6,507 bases of DNA from Chloroflexota bacterium (lineage in GTDB: Bacteria > Chloroflexota > Limnocylindria > Limnocylindrales > CSP1-4): positions 1 through 6,507 of the forward strand of contig JACQEH010000001.1 of NCBI GenBank assembly GCA_016200675.1, given 5' to 3'. Numbering within the stretch: position 1 is the stretch's first letter; every line of letters begins with the position of its first letter. Shown here in pieces: positions 1 through 6,507 of this stretch. A program made the position numbers and the translations under genes. The notes beneath the pieces are model-generated. The model was not told the DNA's origin. It did not search any database and saw only the letters and a program-made list of their open reading frames with translations.

Positions 1-330
1 GTCCTGAGCGCCCCGATGTTCGACGCCGGCCTGGTGGTCGGGGACATCGTCCTCGACGACATCCGGCGCGAACGGATCGCCCTGCCGCTCCTTCGCGACG
101 AGCGCCCCGACCTCCTCGCCAGGGAGCTGGGGCGGGTCATCGCCGAGCGCGCGGGGATCATCCCCGACGAGACCGCCCAGCCGGGCGCGGAGGAGGGCCA
201 CGACATCGCGCCGGCCGACGCCCCGCCGCGGCCGATCGGCTTCGATGCCCGCCGGGAGCAGGTGCCGGCGCCGGGCCGGACGCGGGCCGCCGGACGCGCC
301 GCCGGACGGGCCGCCGGGCCGCCCCGATGA
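1..330 (+). CDS. Carbon-nitrogen hydrolase (nitrilase family), C-terminal part, probable glutaminase partner of NadE
   Basis: The frame is open from the first base of the window and ends at TGA 328-330, so only the last 109 residues are present. The opening stretch (SAPMFDAGLVVGDIVLDDIRR, then PLLRDERPDLLARELGRVI) matches the end of the carbon-nitrogen hydrolase fold, where a last beta-strand precedes the 'PLLRDERxxL' segment common in hydrolases next to or fused with NAD synthetase. The Glu-Lys-Cys catalytic residues lie upstream of the window. The last ~55 residues are a low-complexity Pro/Ala/Arg tail. The stop overlaps the nadE start as ATGA, implying translational coupling. The inferred role is to hydrolyse glutamine and supply ammonia to the downstream NAD synthetase, as the fused N-terminal domain does in glutamine-dependent NadE. 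A nitrilase acting on another amide is possible. The family call is fairly secure and the glutaminase role is inference. Confidence 0.72.
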   Translation, partial: VLSAPMFDAGLVVGDIVLDDIRRERIALPLLRDERPDLLARELGRVIAERAGIIPDETAQPGAEEGHDIAPADAPPRPIGFDARREQVPAPGRTRAAGRAAGRAAGPPR

Positions 331-1253
331 GCGCGGCCTCACGCTCGATCCCGTCGCGGGCCGACGGCCGGCCGCTCTTCGAGCTGCCGGCCGAGCTGGC
401 GATCGACACCGACGTCGCCCGGCGAGTCATCGGCGAGTTCATCCGGGCCCAGCTCGAGCAGGCGGGTTTCGAACGGGCGGTCCTCGGCCTCTCCGGGGGG
501 ATCGACTCGGGCCTCGTTGCCTACCTCGTGGCCGAGGCCATCGGCGCGGCCCGGCTCCACTGTGTCCTGCTGCCGAACCGCACGTCCTCGCCGGCGTCGC
601 AGGCCGACGCCGAGGCGATCGTGGTCGCGCTCGGCTGCTCGAGCGAGCTCGTCGCGGTCAGCCCGATGGTCGACGGCTACTTCGGGACGGCCGAGGTCAA
701 GGGGGCGCTGCCGCCCGCGGACGGGATCGCCGCCAGCGCCCTGCGGCGGGGCAACTTCGCCGCCCGCATGCGGATGGCCGTCCTCTACGACCGCTCCGTG
801 ACGTGGGGCGGCCTGGTGGTCGGCACGGGCAACAAGACCGAGTCGCTCATCGGCTACACGACGCTCTTCGGGGACAGCGCCTGCGCCTTCAACCCGATCG
901 GCGACCTTTACAAGAGCCAGGTCCGCCAGCTCGCCCTGGCTATCGGCGTTCCCGAGGCGGTCATCGCCAAGGCGCCGTCGGCCGACCTCTGGCCGGGCCA
1001 GACCGACGAGGGCGAGGCGGGCTTCTCGTATCCGGTCCTCGACCGGCTCCTGTTCTGGCGGATCGACAAGCGCCGTTCCGCCGAGGAGGTCGTGGCGATG
1101 GGCTTCGACGCCGAGCTCGTGGCGCGGGTCGACCGAATGGTTGCCGGCGCCGAGTTCAAGCGCCAGGTCCCGCCGATCGCGAAGCTCGGGCCGCGCACGG
1201 CCGGGGTCGACTACCTCTACCCGCGCCGGCGGCCGGGCTCCGTCCGGCCCTGA
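327..1253 (+). CDS. nadE: NAD+ synthetase (synthetase domain only)
   Basis: A 308-residue enzyme of the adenine-nucleotide alpha-hydrolase (PP-loop ATPase) fold. It adenylates nicotinic acid adenine dinucleotide (deamido-NAD) and amidates it to NAD+, the last step of NAD synthesis in the cytoplasm. Visible motifs are the ATP-binding P-loop SGGIDS (56-61), RTSSP (85-89), the GNFAARMRM segment (142-150), GTGNKTE (166-172), APSADLWPGQTDE (216-228) and the terminal KRQVPPIAKLGPRT stretch (278-291). All typical active-site blocks are present. The ATG overlaps the stop of the upstream hydrolase by four bases. At 308 residues it lacks the N-terminal glutaminase domain of the ~550-600-residue glutamine-dependent enzymes, so it either uses free ammonia or receives it from the separate upstream hydrolase. 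The C-terminal tail resembles that of the glutamine-dependent type. The identification is strong; the ammonia source is inferred from context. Confidence 0.95.
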   Translation: MSAASRSIPSRADGRPLFELPAELAIDTDVARRVIGEFIRAQLEQAGFERAVLGLSGGIDSGLVAYLVAEAIGAARLHCVLLPNRTSSPASQADAEAIVVALGCSSELVAVSPMVDGYFGTAEVKGALPPADGIAASALRRGNFAARMRMAVLYDRSVTWGGLVVGTGNKTESLIGYTTLFGDSACAFNPIGDLYKSQVRQLALAIGVPEAVIAKAPSADLWPGQTDEGEAGFSYPVLDRLLFWRIDKRRSAEEVVAMGFDAELVARVDRMVAGAEFKRQVPPIAKLGPRTAGVDYLYPRRRPGSVRP

Positions 1254-1261
1254 GCGGGGAG

Positions 1262-1964
1262 ATGGCAGGCGGGACCCTGTATCTCGTGGCGACCCCCATC
1301 GGCAACCTCGGCGACGTCACGCTTCGGGCTCTCGATGTCCTCCGGGCGGTGCCGCTCATCGCGGCCGAGGATACCCGGATCTCGCGGCGCCTCCTGGCCC
1401 GGCACGCCATCGCGACGAGGATGACGAGCTACCACGCCCAGAGCGACGCCGGCCGGGCGGCCCAGCTCCTCGACCACCTGCGCGGCGGCCTCGACCTGGC
1501 CCTCGTAACCGACGCCGGAACCCCGTCCGTCAGCGACCCGGGCATGGACCTGGCGGCCGCGTGGGCCGGGGAGGGCGGCCGGGTGGAGGCGATCCCCGGG
1601 GCGTCTGCCGTGCTGGCGGCCGTGGTGGCGTCCGGCATCGCCGGCCCGCGCTGGGCGTTCGAGGGGTTCCTGCCGAGGAGCGGCCGCGAACGCAAGGAGC
1701 GGCTCACGCGCCTGGCGGCCGACGAGCGCGGCGCCGTCCTGTTCGAGGCACCGGGCCGGCTCCTGGCGACGCTCCGCGATCTCGTCGCGGCCTGCGGGCC
1801 TGATCGCCCCGGCGCCGTCTGCCGGGAGCTCACCAAGCTCCACGAGCAGGTCCTGCGGGGCTCGCTCGCCGGGCTCGTTGCCGCGATGCCGCGTTGCCGC
1901 CGAGAGCGGCGTTCCCCGCCGCCAGCTCTATCAGGCGCCGGCCACCGGGCGGGACATCCCGTGA
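1262..1964 (+). pseudogene. rsmI: 16S rRNA (cytidine-1402 2'-O)-methyltransferase, internally deleted and frameshifted
   Basis: RsmI uses S-adenosylmethionine to methylate the 2'-OH of C1402 in 16S rRNA. The ATG at 1262 follows the nadE stop by eight bases and gives the usual start MAGGTLYLVATPIGNLGD. Conserved blocks are TPIGNLGD (11-18), AEDTR (35-39), TDAGTPSVSDPG (83-94), IPGASA (111-116), FEGFLPR (133-139) and ELTKLHEQVLRG (189-200). After M209 (codon 1886-1888) homology stops in this frame. About 5-10 bases later the next frame (from ~1893) reads RVAAESGVPRRQLYQA, the C-terminal helical segment of RsmI, and ends at TGA 1962-1964. The RGEF-type strand and linker normally between them, roughly 50 residues, are absent. 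The gene therefore has a deletion whose length is not a multiple of three, or an assembly error of the same effect. Translation in the first frame does not stop but runs on into cax. A functional methylase is unlikely unless the C-terminal part is dispensable. Confidence 0.8.
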
Positions 1965-3079
1965 CCGGTCCACGACCGCCCGGGGGCGGCTCCTTCCTGG
2001 CGCCGCTCACGCCACTCGGGCGCGGCATCGTCATGGGCGCCGTCGGCCTCAGCGTGGCAGCGATGGTCCTCCACTGGCTGCTCCACGCCGACGACACGCT
2101 CGTGTTCGTCGTGGCCGCCTGCGGGATCCTCGGGTTGGCCTGGGTCGTCGGGCTCGCCACCGAGCGCCTCGGAGCCATTGCCGGTCCCCAGGTGGGCGGC
2201 ATCCTCAATGCGACGTTCGGCAACATCGCCGAGCTGATCATCGCCTTCTTCGCCCTCCAGGCCGGCCTGCTCGACGTCGTCCGGGCGTCGCTCGTCGGCT
2301 CGATCATCGGCAACCTCCTCCTGGTCCTGGGCGCGAGCGTCCTCGTCGGCGGCCTCCGCCACGGGACGCAGCGCTTCGACGCCCGGGTCGCCGGCTCGAA
2401 CGCCGCGCTGCTGGTCCTGGCCGCCGCGGGCATGCTCGTGCCGGCGATCTTCGCCATCACGGCCGGGCACCCGAGCAACGGCCGGCTCCAGGAGGAGTCG
2501 GTGATCGTGGCCGCGGTCCTGATCGTCGGCTACGTCCTGTCGCTGGTGTGGCAGTTCACGAACCCGGATCGGACGCTTGGCGGGCATGAGCCGTCGACCG
2601 GCCACGAGGGGCCGGCCTGGACCGGGCGGACCGCAGTGGCCGTGCTCCTCGTCGCAGCCGGGCTCCTCGCCGTCACGTCCGAGATCCTCGTCGCCTCCAT
2701 CGAGCCGTTCGTCGCCACCGTGGGCCTCTCGGCGTTCTTCGTCGGGGTCGTGCTCGTCCCCACGATCGGCAACCTCGCCGAGCATCTCGTCGCCATCCAG
2801 CTGGCGGCCCGCAACAAGATGGAATTCGCGATGGCGGTCTCGTACGGCTCGTCGCTCCAGGTCGCCCTGTTCGTCGCGCCGCTGCTGGTCATCGTCGCCG
2901 CCTTGATCGGGCAGCCCCTGACGCTCGTCTTCAGACCGCTCGAGGTCGTGGCCGTCGGCGTGGCAGTCGGGATCAGCGCCCTGGTGGCGCTCGACGGCGA
3001 GTCGAACTGGCTGGAGGGCGCCCTCCTCGTCCTCGTCTATCTCATCCTCGCCGGCTCGTTCTTCGAGCTGCCGGGCTGA
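1961..3079 (+). CDS. cax: Calcium/proton antiporter of the CaCA superfamily (Cax type)
   Basis: A 372-residue inner-membrane protein with about 11 predicted helices (roughly 22-42, 46-66, 79-103, 111-131, 145-167, 180-198, 224-242, 252-270, 293-313, 328-345, 352-369). It carries the two inverted alpha-repeats of cation/Ca2+ exchangers: GGILNATFGNIAELI (79-93) and VPTIGNLAEHL (266-276). The acidic residues E91 and E274 sit in the ion-binding positions. SYGSSLQVALF (294-304) is a further Cax-type block. Known members export Ca2+ in exchange for protons. I chose the GTG at 1961 because it overlaps the original rsmI stop (1962-1964) as GTGA, the same coupled style as the upstream pair, and because the length then fits the family. 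ATG 2033 (residue 25), at the edge of the first helix, is the alternative. In the present sequence the frame is also open upstream into rsmI, giving a continuous 605-residue reading frame from 1262. Substrate Ca2+ is inferred from family. Confidence 0.88.
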   Translation: MTGPRPPGGGSFLAPLTPLGRGIVMGAVGLSVAAMVLHWLLHADDTLVFVVAACGILGLAWVVGLATERLGAIAGPQVGGILNATFGNIAELIIAFFALQAGLLDVVRASLVGSIIGNLLLVLGASVLVGGLRHGTQRFDARVAGSNAALLVLAAAGMLVPAIFAITAGHPSNGRLQEESVIVAAVLIVGYVLSLVWQFTNPDRTLGGHEPSTGHEGPAWTGRTAVAVLLVAAGLLAVTSEILVASIEPFVATVGLSAFFVGVVLVPTIGNLAEHLVAIQLAARNKMEFAMAVSYGSSLQVALFVAPLLVIVAALIGQPLTLVFRPLEVVAVGVAVGISALVALDGESNWLEGALLVLVYLILAGSFFELPG

Positions 3080-3094
3080 TCGGCGGCGTGCCCG

Positions 3095-3125
3095 GGGCAC
3101 GGCGCGGCCCAGGGCACGGCGCGGC
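3095..3125. repeat. Two 14-bp direct repeats between convergent genes
   Basis: GGGCACGGCGCGGC occurs at 3095-3108 and again, identical, at 3112-3125, separated by three bases. It lies just after the cax stop and directly before the GC hairpin. It has no evident function and may be a small tandem duplication (17-bp period). Confidence 0.6.
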
Positions 3126-3152
3126 GGCGCCGGTGGGGGACCGGGCGCCGCC
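3123..3152. terminator. GC-rich hairpin between convergent cax and ssb, possible bidirectional terminator
   Basis: The left arm GGCGGCGCC (3123-3131) pairs perfectly with GGCGCCGCC (3144-3152). The stem continues as GGT (3132-3134) with ACC (3140-3142), with one bulged G (3143) and a G5 loop. It lies 44 bases after the cax stop and 27 bases beyond the ssb stop on the other strand, so it could end both transcripts. There is no T-run on either side. It is therefore not a classical intrinsic terminator; the terminator role is inferred from position and stem strength. Confidence 0.45.
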
Positions 3153-3178
3153 GGGGGCCGCGACGTGGAGGCAGGGCT

Positions 3179-3628
3179 CTAGGCGGCGACCGCCTCCGGG
3201 ACCGGGTCCTCCGCCGCGACGGCGGCCTCATCGTCGTCTTCAGCGGACTCGCTGGCGAACTGGGCGGCCCGGGCCTCGAGGCCGTCGGCAGCCGATTCGG
3301 CCGCGTAGTCCTTCTTGCGCCGACCCGACAGCATCTCGACGCTCGAGGCGACGACCTCGGTCTTCCAATGGCGGGCGCCGCGCTCGTCGTCCCAGGTCCG
3401 GGTCTGGATCCGGCCCTCGATCGAGACCTGCTGGCCCTTGCCGAGGTAGCGGCCGCAGATTTCCGCGAGACGATCCCAGGTCACGATGTTGTGGTACTCG
3501 GGACGCTCCTTGCCGTTGCCGGCGTACTCGTTGGTGGCCACACTGAACTGGGTGACGTGCTTCCCGGACGCGAGCGCGCGCATCTCCGGGTCCCGCGTCA
3601 GGCGGCCGGTGAGGAGGACCTTGTTCAC
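3179..3628 (-). CDS. ssb: Single-stranded DNA-binding protein
   Basis: A 149-residue SSB that coats single-stranded DNA in replication, recombination and repair, usually as a tetramer. The OB-fold spans about residues 1-105. It starts MNKVLLTGRLTRDPE and contains TQFSVATNE (27-35), YHNIVTWDRLAE (45-56), YLGKGQQVSIEGRIQTRTW (61-79) and HWKTEVVA (87-94), with the usual aromatic residues W51, W79 and W88. I chose the GTG at 3628 because AAGGAG (3643-3638, minus strand) stands nine bases before it and because it gives the family N-terminus. A longer in-frame ATG at 3664 would add 12 residues and lacks such a site. The acidic tail (ESAEDDDEAAVAAEDPVPEAVAA region) is short and does not end in the usual DDDIPF-like tip that recruits partner proteins. 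The gene is isolated: the common neighbours rpsF and rpsR are not beside it. SSB identity is strong. Confidence 0.94.
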   Translation of the reverse strand: MNKVLLTGRLTRDPEMRALASGKHVTQFSVATNEYAGNGKERPEYHNIVTWDRLAEICGRYLGKGQQVSIEGRIQTRTWDDERGARHWKTEVVASSVEMLSGRRKKDYAAESAADGLEARAAQFASESAEDDDEAAVAAEDPVPEAVAA

Positions 3629-3637
3629 GGTCCATGT

Positions 3638-3643
3638 CTCCTT
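3638..3643 (-). promoter_or_regulatory. Ribosome binding site of ssb
   Basis: AAGGAG on the minus strand, nine bases before the GTG at 3628. It is only two bases from an out-of-frame ATG at 3635, which supports the GTG as the true ssb start. Confidence 0.75.
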
Positions 3644-3791
3644 GGTGGTCGGCCGACGGGTCACGGGCCGACCCTGCGTGCGGCGGGCAGGGGCGATGGA
3701 GGTGCCGGCCTCGGCGGTGCGGGCCCTGGCGGGTCGGCGGATCGGCGAGGCCGGCGAGCTTCAGCGGGCAGGATCGACCCTAGCAGGACCC

Positions 3792-3835
3792 GCTCACCGG
3801 GCCGTCACCGCCGGCTCACCGGCTCGTCACTGGCC
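3792..3835 (-). repeat. Four GTGA elements spaced exactly 11 bp, about 165-205 bp upstream of ssb
   Basis: On the minus strand GTGA begins at 3830, 3819, 3808 and 3797, each exactly 11 bases apart, mostly followed by C/G and preceded by GG or CA. Seen another way, the stretch is an imperfect 22-bp tandem duplication (3792-3813 and 3814-3835, 17 of 22 identical). Sites on one face of the helix are typical of cooperative protein binding, so an operator is possible. A chance duplication is equally simple. Confidence 0.5.
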
Positions 3836-3909
3836 GCTTCATCGCGGGCCTCGCCCTCCACGGCAGGGCCGCGGCCGCCTGGGGCGCCCGGGGGTCGCCT
3901 GGGCCGCCG

Positions 3910-5547
<1,638 letters not shown>

Positions 5548-5680
5548 GGCGGGATTGTGTGGGGCTCGCCATGTGGCCGAAACGCACCGGAGGTACTACC
5601 CCGGTCCTCCCATGCGCTCGTGAGCGCCGCCGGCCCGCTCGACCCGGTCGCCCTCCTCGCGCCGTTGGTATACTCCGCCC
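5548..5680. other. Divergent promoter region between the GGDEF/HD-GYP gene and the purA leader
   Basis: No gene is supported here. It contains the start-side region of the minus-strand gene, including an inverted repeat GGTA-C-TACC (5592-5600) whose wider flanks (CCGG on both sides) are also partly symmetric, centred about 49 bases before the minus-strand ATG. It also contains the plus-strand extended -10 element near its right end. Confidence 0.5.
5666..5674 (+). promoter_or_regulatory. Extended -10 promoter for the purA leader RNA
   Basis: TGGTATACT matches the extended -10 form TGnTATAaT in five of six core bases plus the TG. No good -35 stands 16-18 bases upstream, as is common for extended -10 promoters. 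Transcription would begin near 5681, about 245 bases before the purA start. In a sequence this GC-rich an AT hexamer of this quality is unlikely by chance. Confidence 0.6.
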
Positions 5681-5861
5681 GTTCCCGGCCGGGACGTCGA
5701 GACGGGCGGGACAGGGAGGTCCAGCGATCGCGCGAGGAGGGCGCAACGGTCGTCCCGTGAGGCGGCTGAGCGACCAGCAGCATCGGCCCCGCCGCGGCGG
5801 TGCCCTTCCCACACGGGAGAGGTCTATCCAGGTCTCGGTCGAAACCGGGGCCTTTTTGTTT
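5681..5861 (+). ncRNA. Structured leader or small RNA upstream of purA, family not recognised
   Basis: About 180 nt bounded by an extended -10 promoter and a classical intrinsic terminator, with no reading frame that looks coding. It holds several stable stems. These are the palindrome TCCCGGCCGGGA (5683-5694), GGAC/GTCC (5709-5712 with 5719-5722), GGTCG/CGACC (5748-5752 with 5771-5775), the palindrome CCGCCGCGGCGG (5789-5800), and TTCCC-ACAC-GGGAG (5806-5819). GUCGAGAC (5696-5703) can pair with GUCUCGGU (5832-5839), which is the left arm of the terminator, so an antiterminator fold is available. This layout suits an attenuator or riboswitch regulating purA, or an independent small RNA of about 6S size. 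I could not match it to the guanidine, ZTP, purine, TPP or T-box consensus. Confidence 0.5.
5831..5861 (+). terminator. Intrinsic terminator inside the purA leader
   Basis: GGTCTCGGT (5831-5839) pairs over nine positions, two of them G-U, with ACCGGGGCC (5844-5852) around a CGAA tetraloop. It is followed directly by TTTTTGTTT (5853-5861), the only T-run of this kind in the window. It sits about 65 bases before the purA ATG and points toward it, so it is either a regulated terminator of the purA mRNA or the end of a separate small RNA. Confidence 0.88.
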
Positions 5862-5900
5862 GGGCCGCTCGGCCACGTCGATTCGGCCGGCCGCCTGGCT

Positions 5901-5921
5901 GGCGCTTCGCAGCGAGGCGCC
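5901..5921 (+). promoter_or_regulatory. purA: Hairpin burying the purA ribosome binding site
   Basis: GGCGCTTCG (5901-5909) and CGAGGCGCC (5913-5921) form a nine-pair stem (one G-U) with a three-base CAG loop. The only Shine-Dalgarno-like bases of purA, GAGG at 5914-5917, nine bases before the ATG, lie in the right arm. The fold would limit ribosome access unless it is opened. Confidence 0.55.
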
Positions 5922-5926
5922 CGCTG

Positions 5927-6507
5927 ATGCCCGCGACGGTCATCGTCGGCCTCCAATGGGGAGATGAAGGCAAGGGCAAGACGACCGACTTCCTCGCCGA
6001 GCAGGTCGCCATGGTCGTCCGCTACCAGGGCGGCGACAACGCCGGGCACACGGTGGTCACGGGCGACGAGGTCTTCAAGCTCCACCTCGTCCCGTCGGGC
6101 GTGCTCTACCCCCATATCACCTCGGTGATCGGCAACGGCGTCGTGGTCAATCCGGCGACGCTCATCGCCGAGCTCGACATGCTGACCGCCCGCGGCATCG
6201 ACGTCTCGCGGGTGAAGGTCAGCCGGAGCGCCCACGTGATCATGCCGTACCACGTGGCCCTCGACCGCGGCAACGAGGCGCGTTTGGCCGGGGCGAAGGT
6301 CGGCACGACCGGGCGGGGGATCGGCCCGGCCTACGGCGACCGGGCGTGGCGACTCGGCCTCCGGATGGAGGACCTCCTGGACCGCGGCGTCCTCGTCGAG
6401 CGGCTCGCCCGTGTCCTTCCCGACAAGAACCTCGTCCTCGGCAGCATGGGCGGCGAGGCGTTCACGGTCGATGCGCTGGCCGACCAGGCGCTCGCCTGGG
6501 GTCGCCG
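5927..6507 (+). CDS. purA: Adenylosuccinate synthetase, N-terminal part (runs off the window)
   Basis: The first 193 residues of about 430. PurA joins IMP and aspartate using GTP to form adenylosuccinate, the first committed step from IMP to AMP, in the cytoplasm. The start MPATVIVGLQWGDEGKGK is typical. WGDEGKGK (11-18) is the GTP/IMP-binding loop with catalytic Asp13, and NAGHT (38-42) holds catalytic His41. Further blocks are IGNGVVVNP (68-76) and VGTTGRGIGPAY (125-136). The frame is intact to the window edge, with two bases of the next codon left over. ATG 5927 gives the family N-terminus. The upstream leader with terminator and ribosome-site hairpin suggests control by premature termination and translation initiation. 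The gene is divergent from the c-di-GMP gene and not in a visible operon. Confidence 0.97.
   Translation, partial: MPATVIVGLQWGDEGKGKTTDFLAEQVAMVVRYQGGDNAGHTVVTGDEVFKLHLVPSGVLYPHITSVIGNGVVVNPATLIAELDMLTARGIDVSRVKVSRSAHVIMPYHVALDRGNEARLAGAKVGTTGRGIGPAYGDRAWRLGLRMEDLLDRGVLVERLARVLPDKNLVLGSMGGEAFTVDALADQALAWGR

Larger units (their letters stand above)
3629..3909 (-). other. Intergenic region upstream of ssb and downstream of the GGDEF/HD-GYP gene
   Basis: 281 bases with no supported gene. On the minus strand it must hold the end of the upstream transcript and the ssb promoter and leader. I find the ssb ribosome site, a weak possible -10 (TAGGGT at 3782-3777, with no convincing -35), the phased GTGA repeats (3794-3830), and a modest hairpin GCCCT/AGGGC (3853-3857 with 3865-3869) about 40 bases past the stop of the upstream gene, without a T-run. 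Open frames here look like shadows with skewed Arg/Pro/Ala composition. Confidence 0.5.

Noticed and set aside
1429..2478. Antisense frames across rsmI and cax (also 1931-3100)
   Set aside because: Composition is typical of shadow frames, while the plus strand carries clear RsmI and Cax motifs.
1894..2589. Plus-strand frame starting in the rsmI lesion
   Set aside because: It does not carry the RsmI C-terminus, which is in another frame, and it lies out of frame over cax.
3629..3664. Longer ssb start at ATG 3664
   Set aside because: The extra 12 residues are not SSB-like, and the AAGGAG site is correctly spaced only for the GTG at 3628.
5681..5861. 6S RNA, RNase P RNA, SRP RNA or tmRNA
   Set aside because: The size suits 6S, but I could not build one long hairpin with a central bubble. 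Conserved blocks of the other RNAs are absent. 6S is not excluded.
5681..5926. Known riboswitch classes: guanidine-I/ykkC (CGGGAGAGG at 5814-5822), ZTP (CCGCCTGG at 5891-5898; GGTCG...GAGCGACC), glycine, T-box
   Set aside because: Only short pieces match. The other invariant blocks, for example the ykkC CTAGGG/ACTGGTCCGAGAG parts, the ZTP core and the T-box TGG(N)ACC bulge, are missing or in the wrong order.

Overview
This window is chromosomal DNA from a very GC-rich bacterium (roughly 70% G+C by eye, with strong G/C preference at third codon positions). The gene families are all bacterial housekeeping types. The style (split NAD synthetase, tight ATGA/GTGA overlaps, GTG starts, alanine/arginine-rich tails) would suit a high-GC Chloroflexota such as the Limnocylindria-like lineages, or an actinobacterium. 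That placement is inference; the window has no rRNA or other decisive marker. I see no phage, transposon, CRISPR array or tRNA.

Positions 1-3079 (+) look like one operon. It holds the 3' end of a carbon-nitrogen hydrolase (probably the glutaminase partner), nadE overlapping it by ATGA, rsmI eight bases later, and a cax-type Ca2+/H+ antiporter. The rsmI gene is damaged. Its N-terminal two thirds lie in one frame and its C-terminal helical piece in another, with about 50 codons missing between them. The original rsmI stop still overlaps the cax GTG start as GTGA. Because of the lesion, the rsmI frame now runs open into cax and forms one 605-codon frame (1262-3079).

Positions 3080-3178 separate convergent genes and hold a direct repeat and a strong GC hairpin. 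On the minus strand, ssb (3179-3628) is followed upstream by a 281-base gap containing four GTGA elements spaced exactly 11 bases apart. Beyond that gap is a large minus-strand gene (3910-5547) for a membrane-anchored HAMP-GGDEF-HD-GYP protein. This is a c-di-GMP making/breaking enzyme with a His-Asp repeat tail encoded by a hexanucleotide microsatellite.

Positions 5548-5926 lie between the divergent GGDEF/HD-GYP gene and purA. They contain an extended -10 promoter, about 180 nt of foldable RNA ending in a textbook intrinsic terminator, an alternative pairing that would break that terminator, and a perfect 9-bp hairpin that buries the purA ribosome binding site. Together these look like an attenuator or riboswitch-type leader, or a stand-alone small RNA, that I cannot assign to a known family. 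purA (5927 to the window end) is cut by the edge.

Functionally, the window combines NAD synthesis, rRNA modification, calcium efflux, ssDNA binding, second-messenger turnover and purine synthesis. The best candidates for something undescribed are the purA leader, the His-Asp tail and the phased GTGA repeats.
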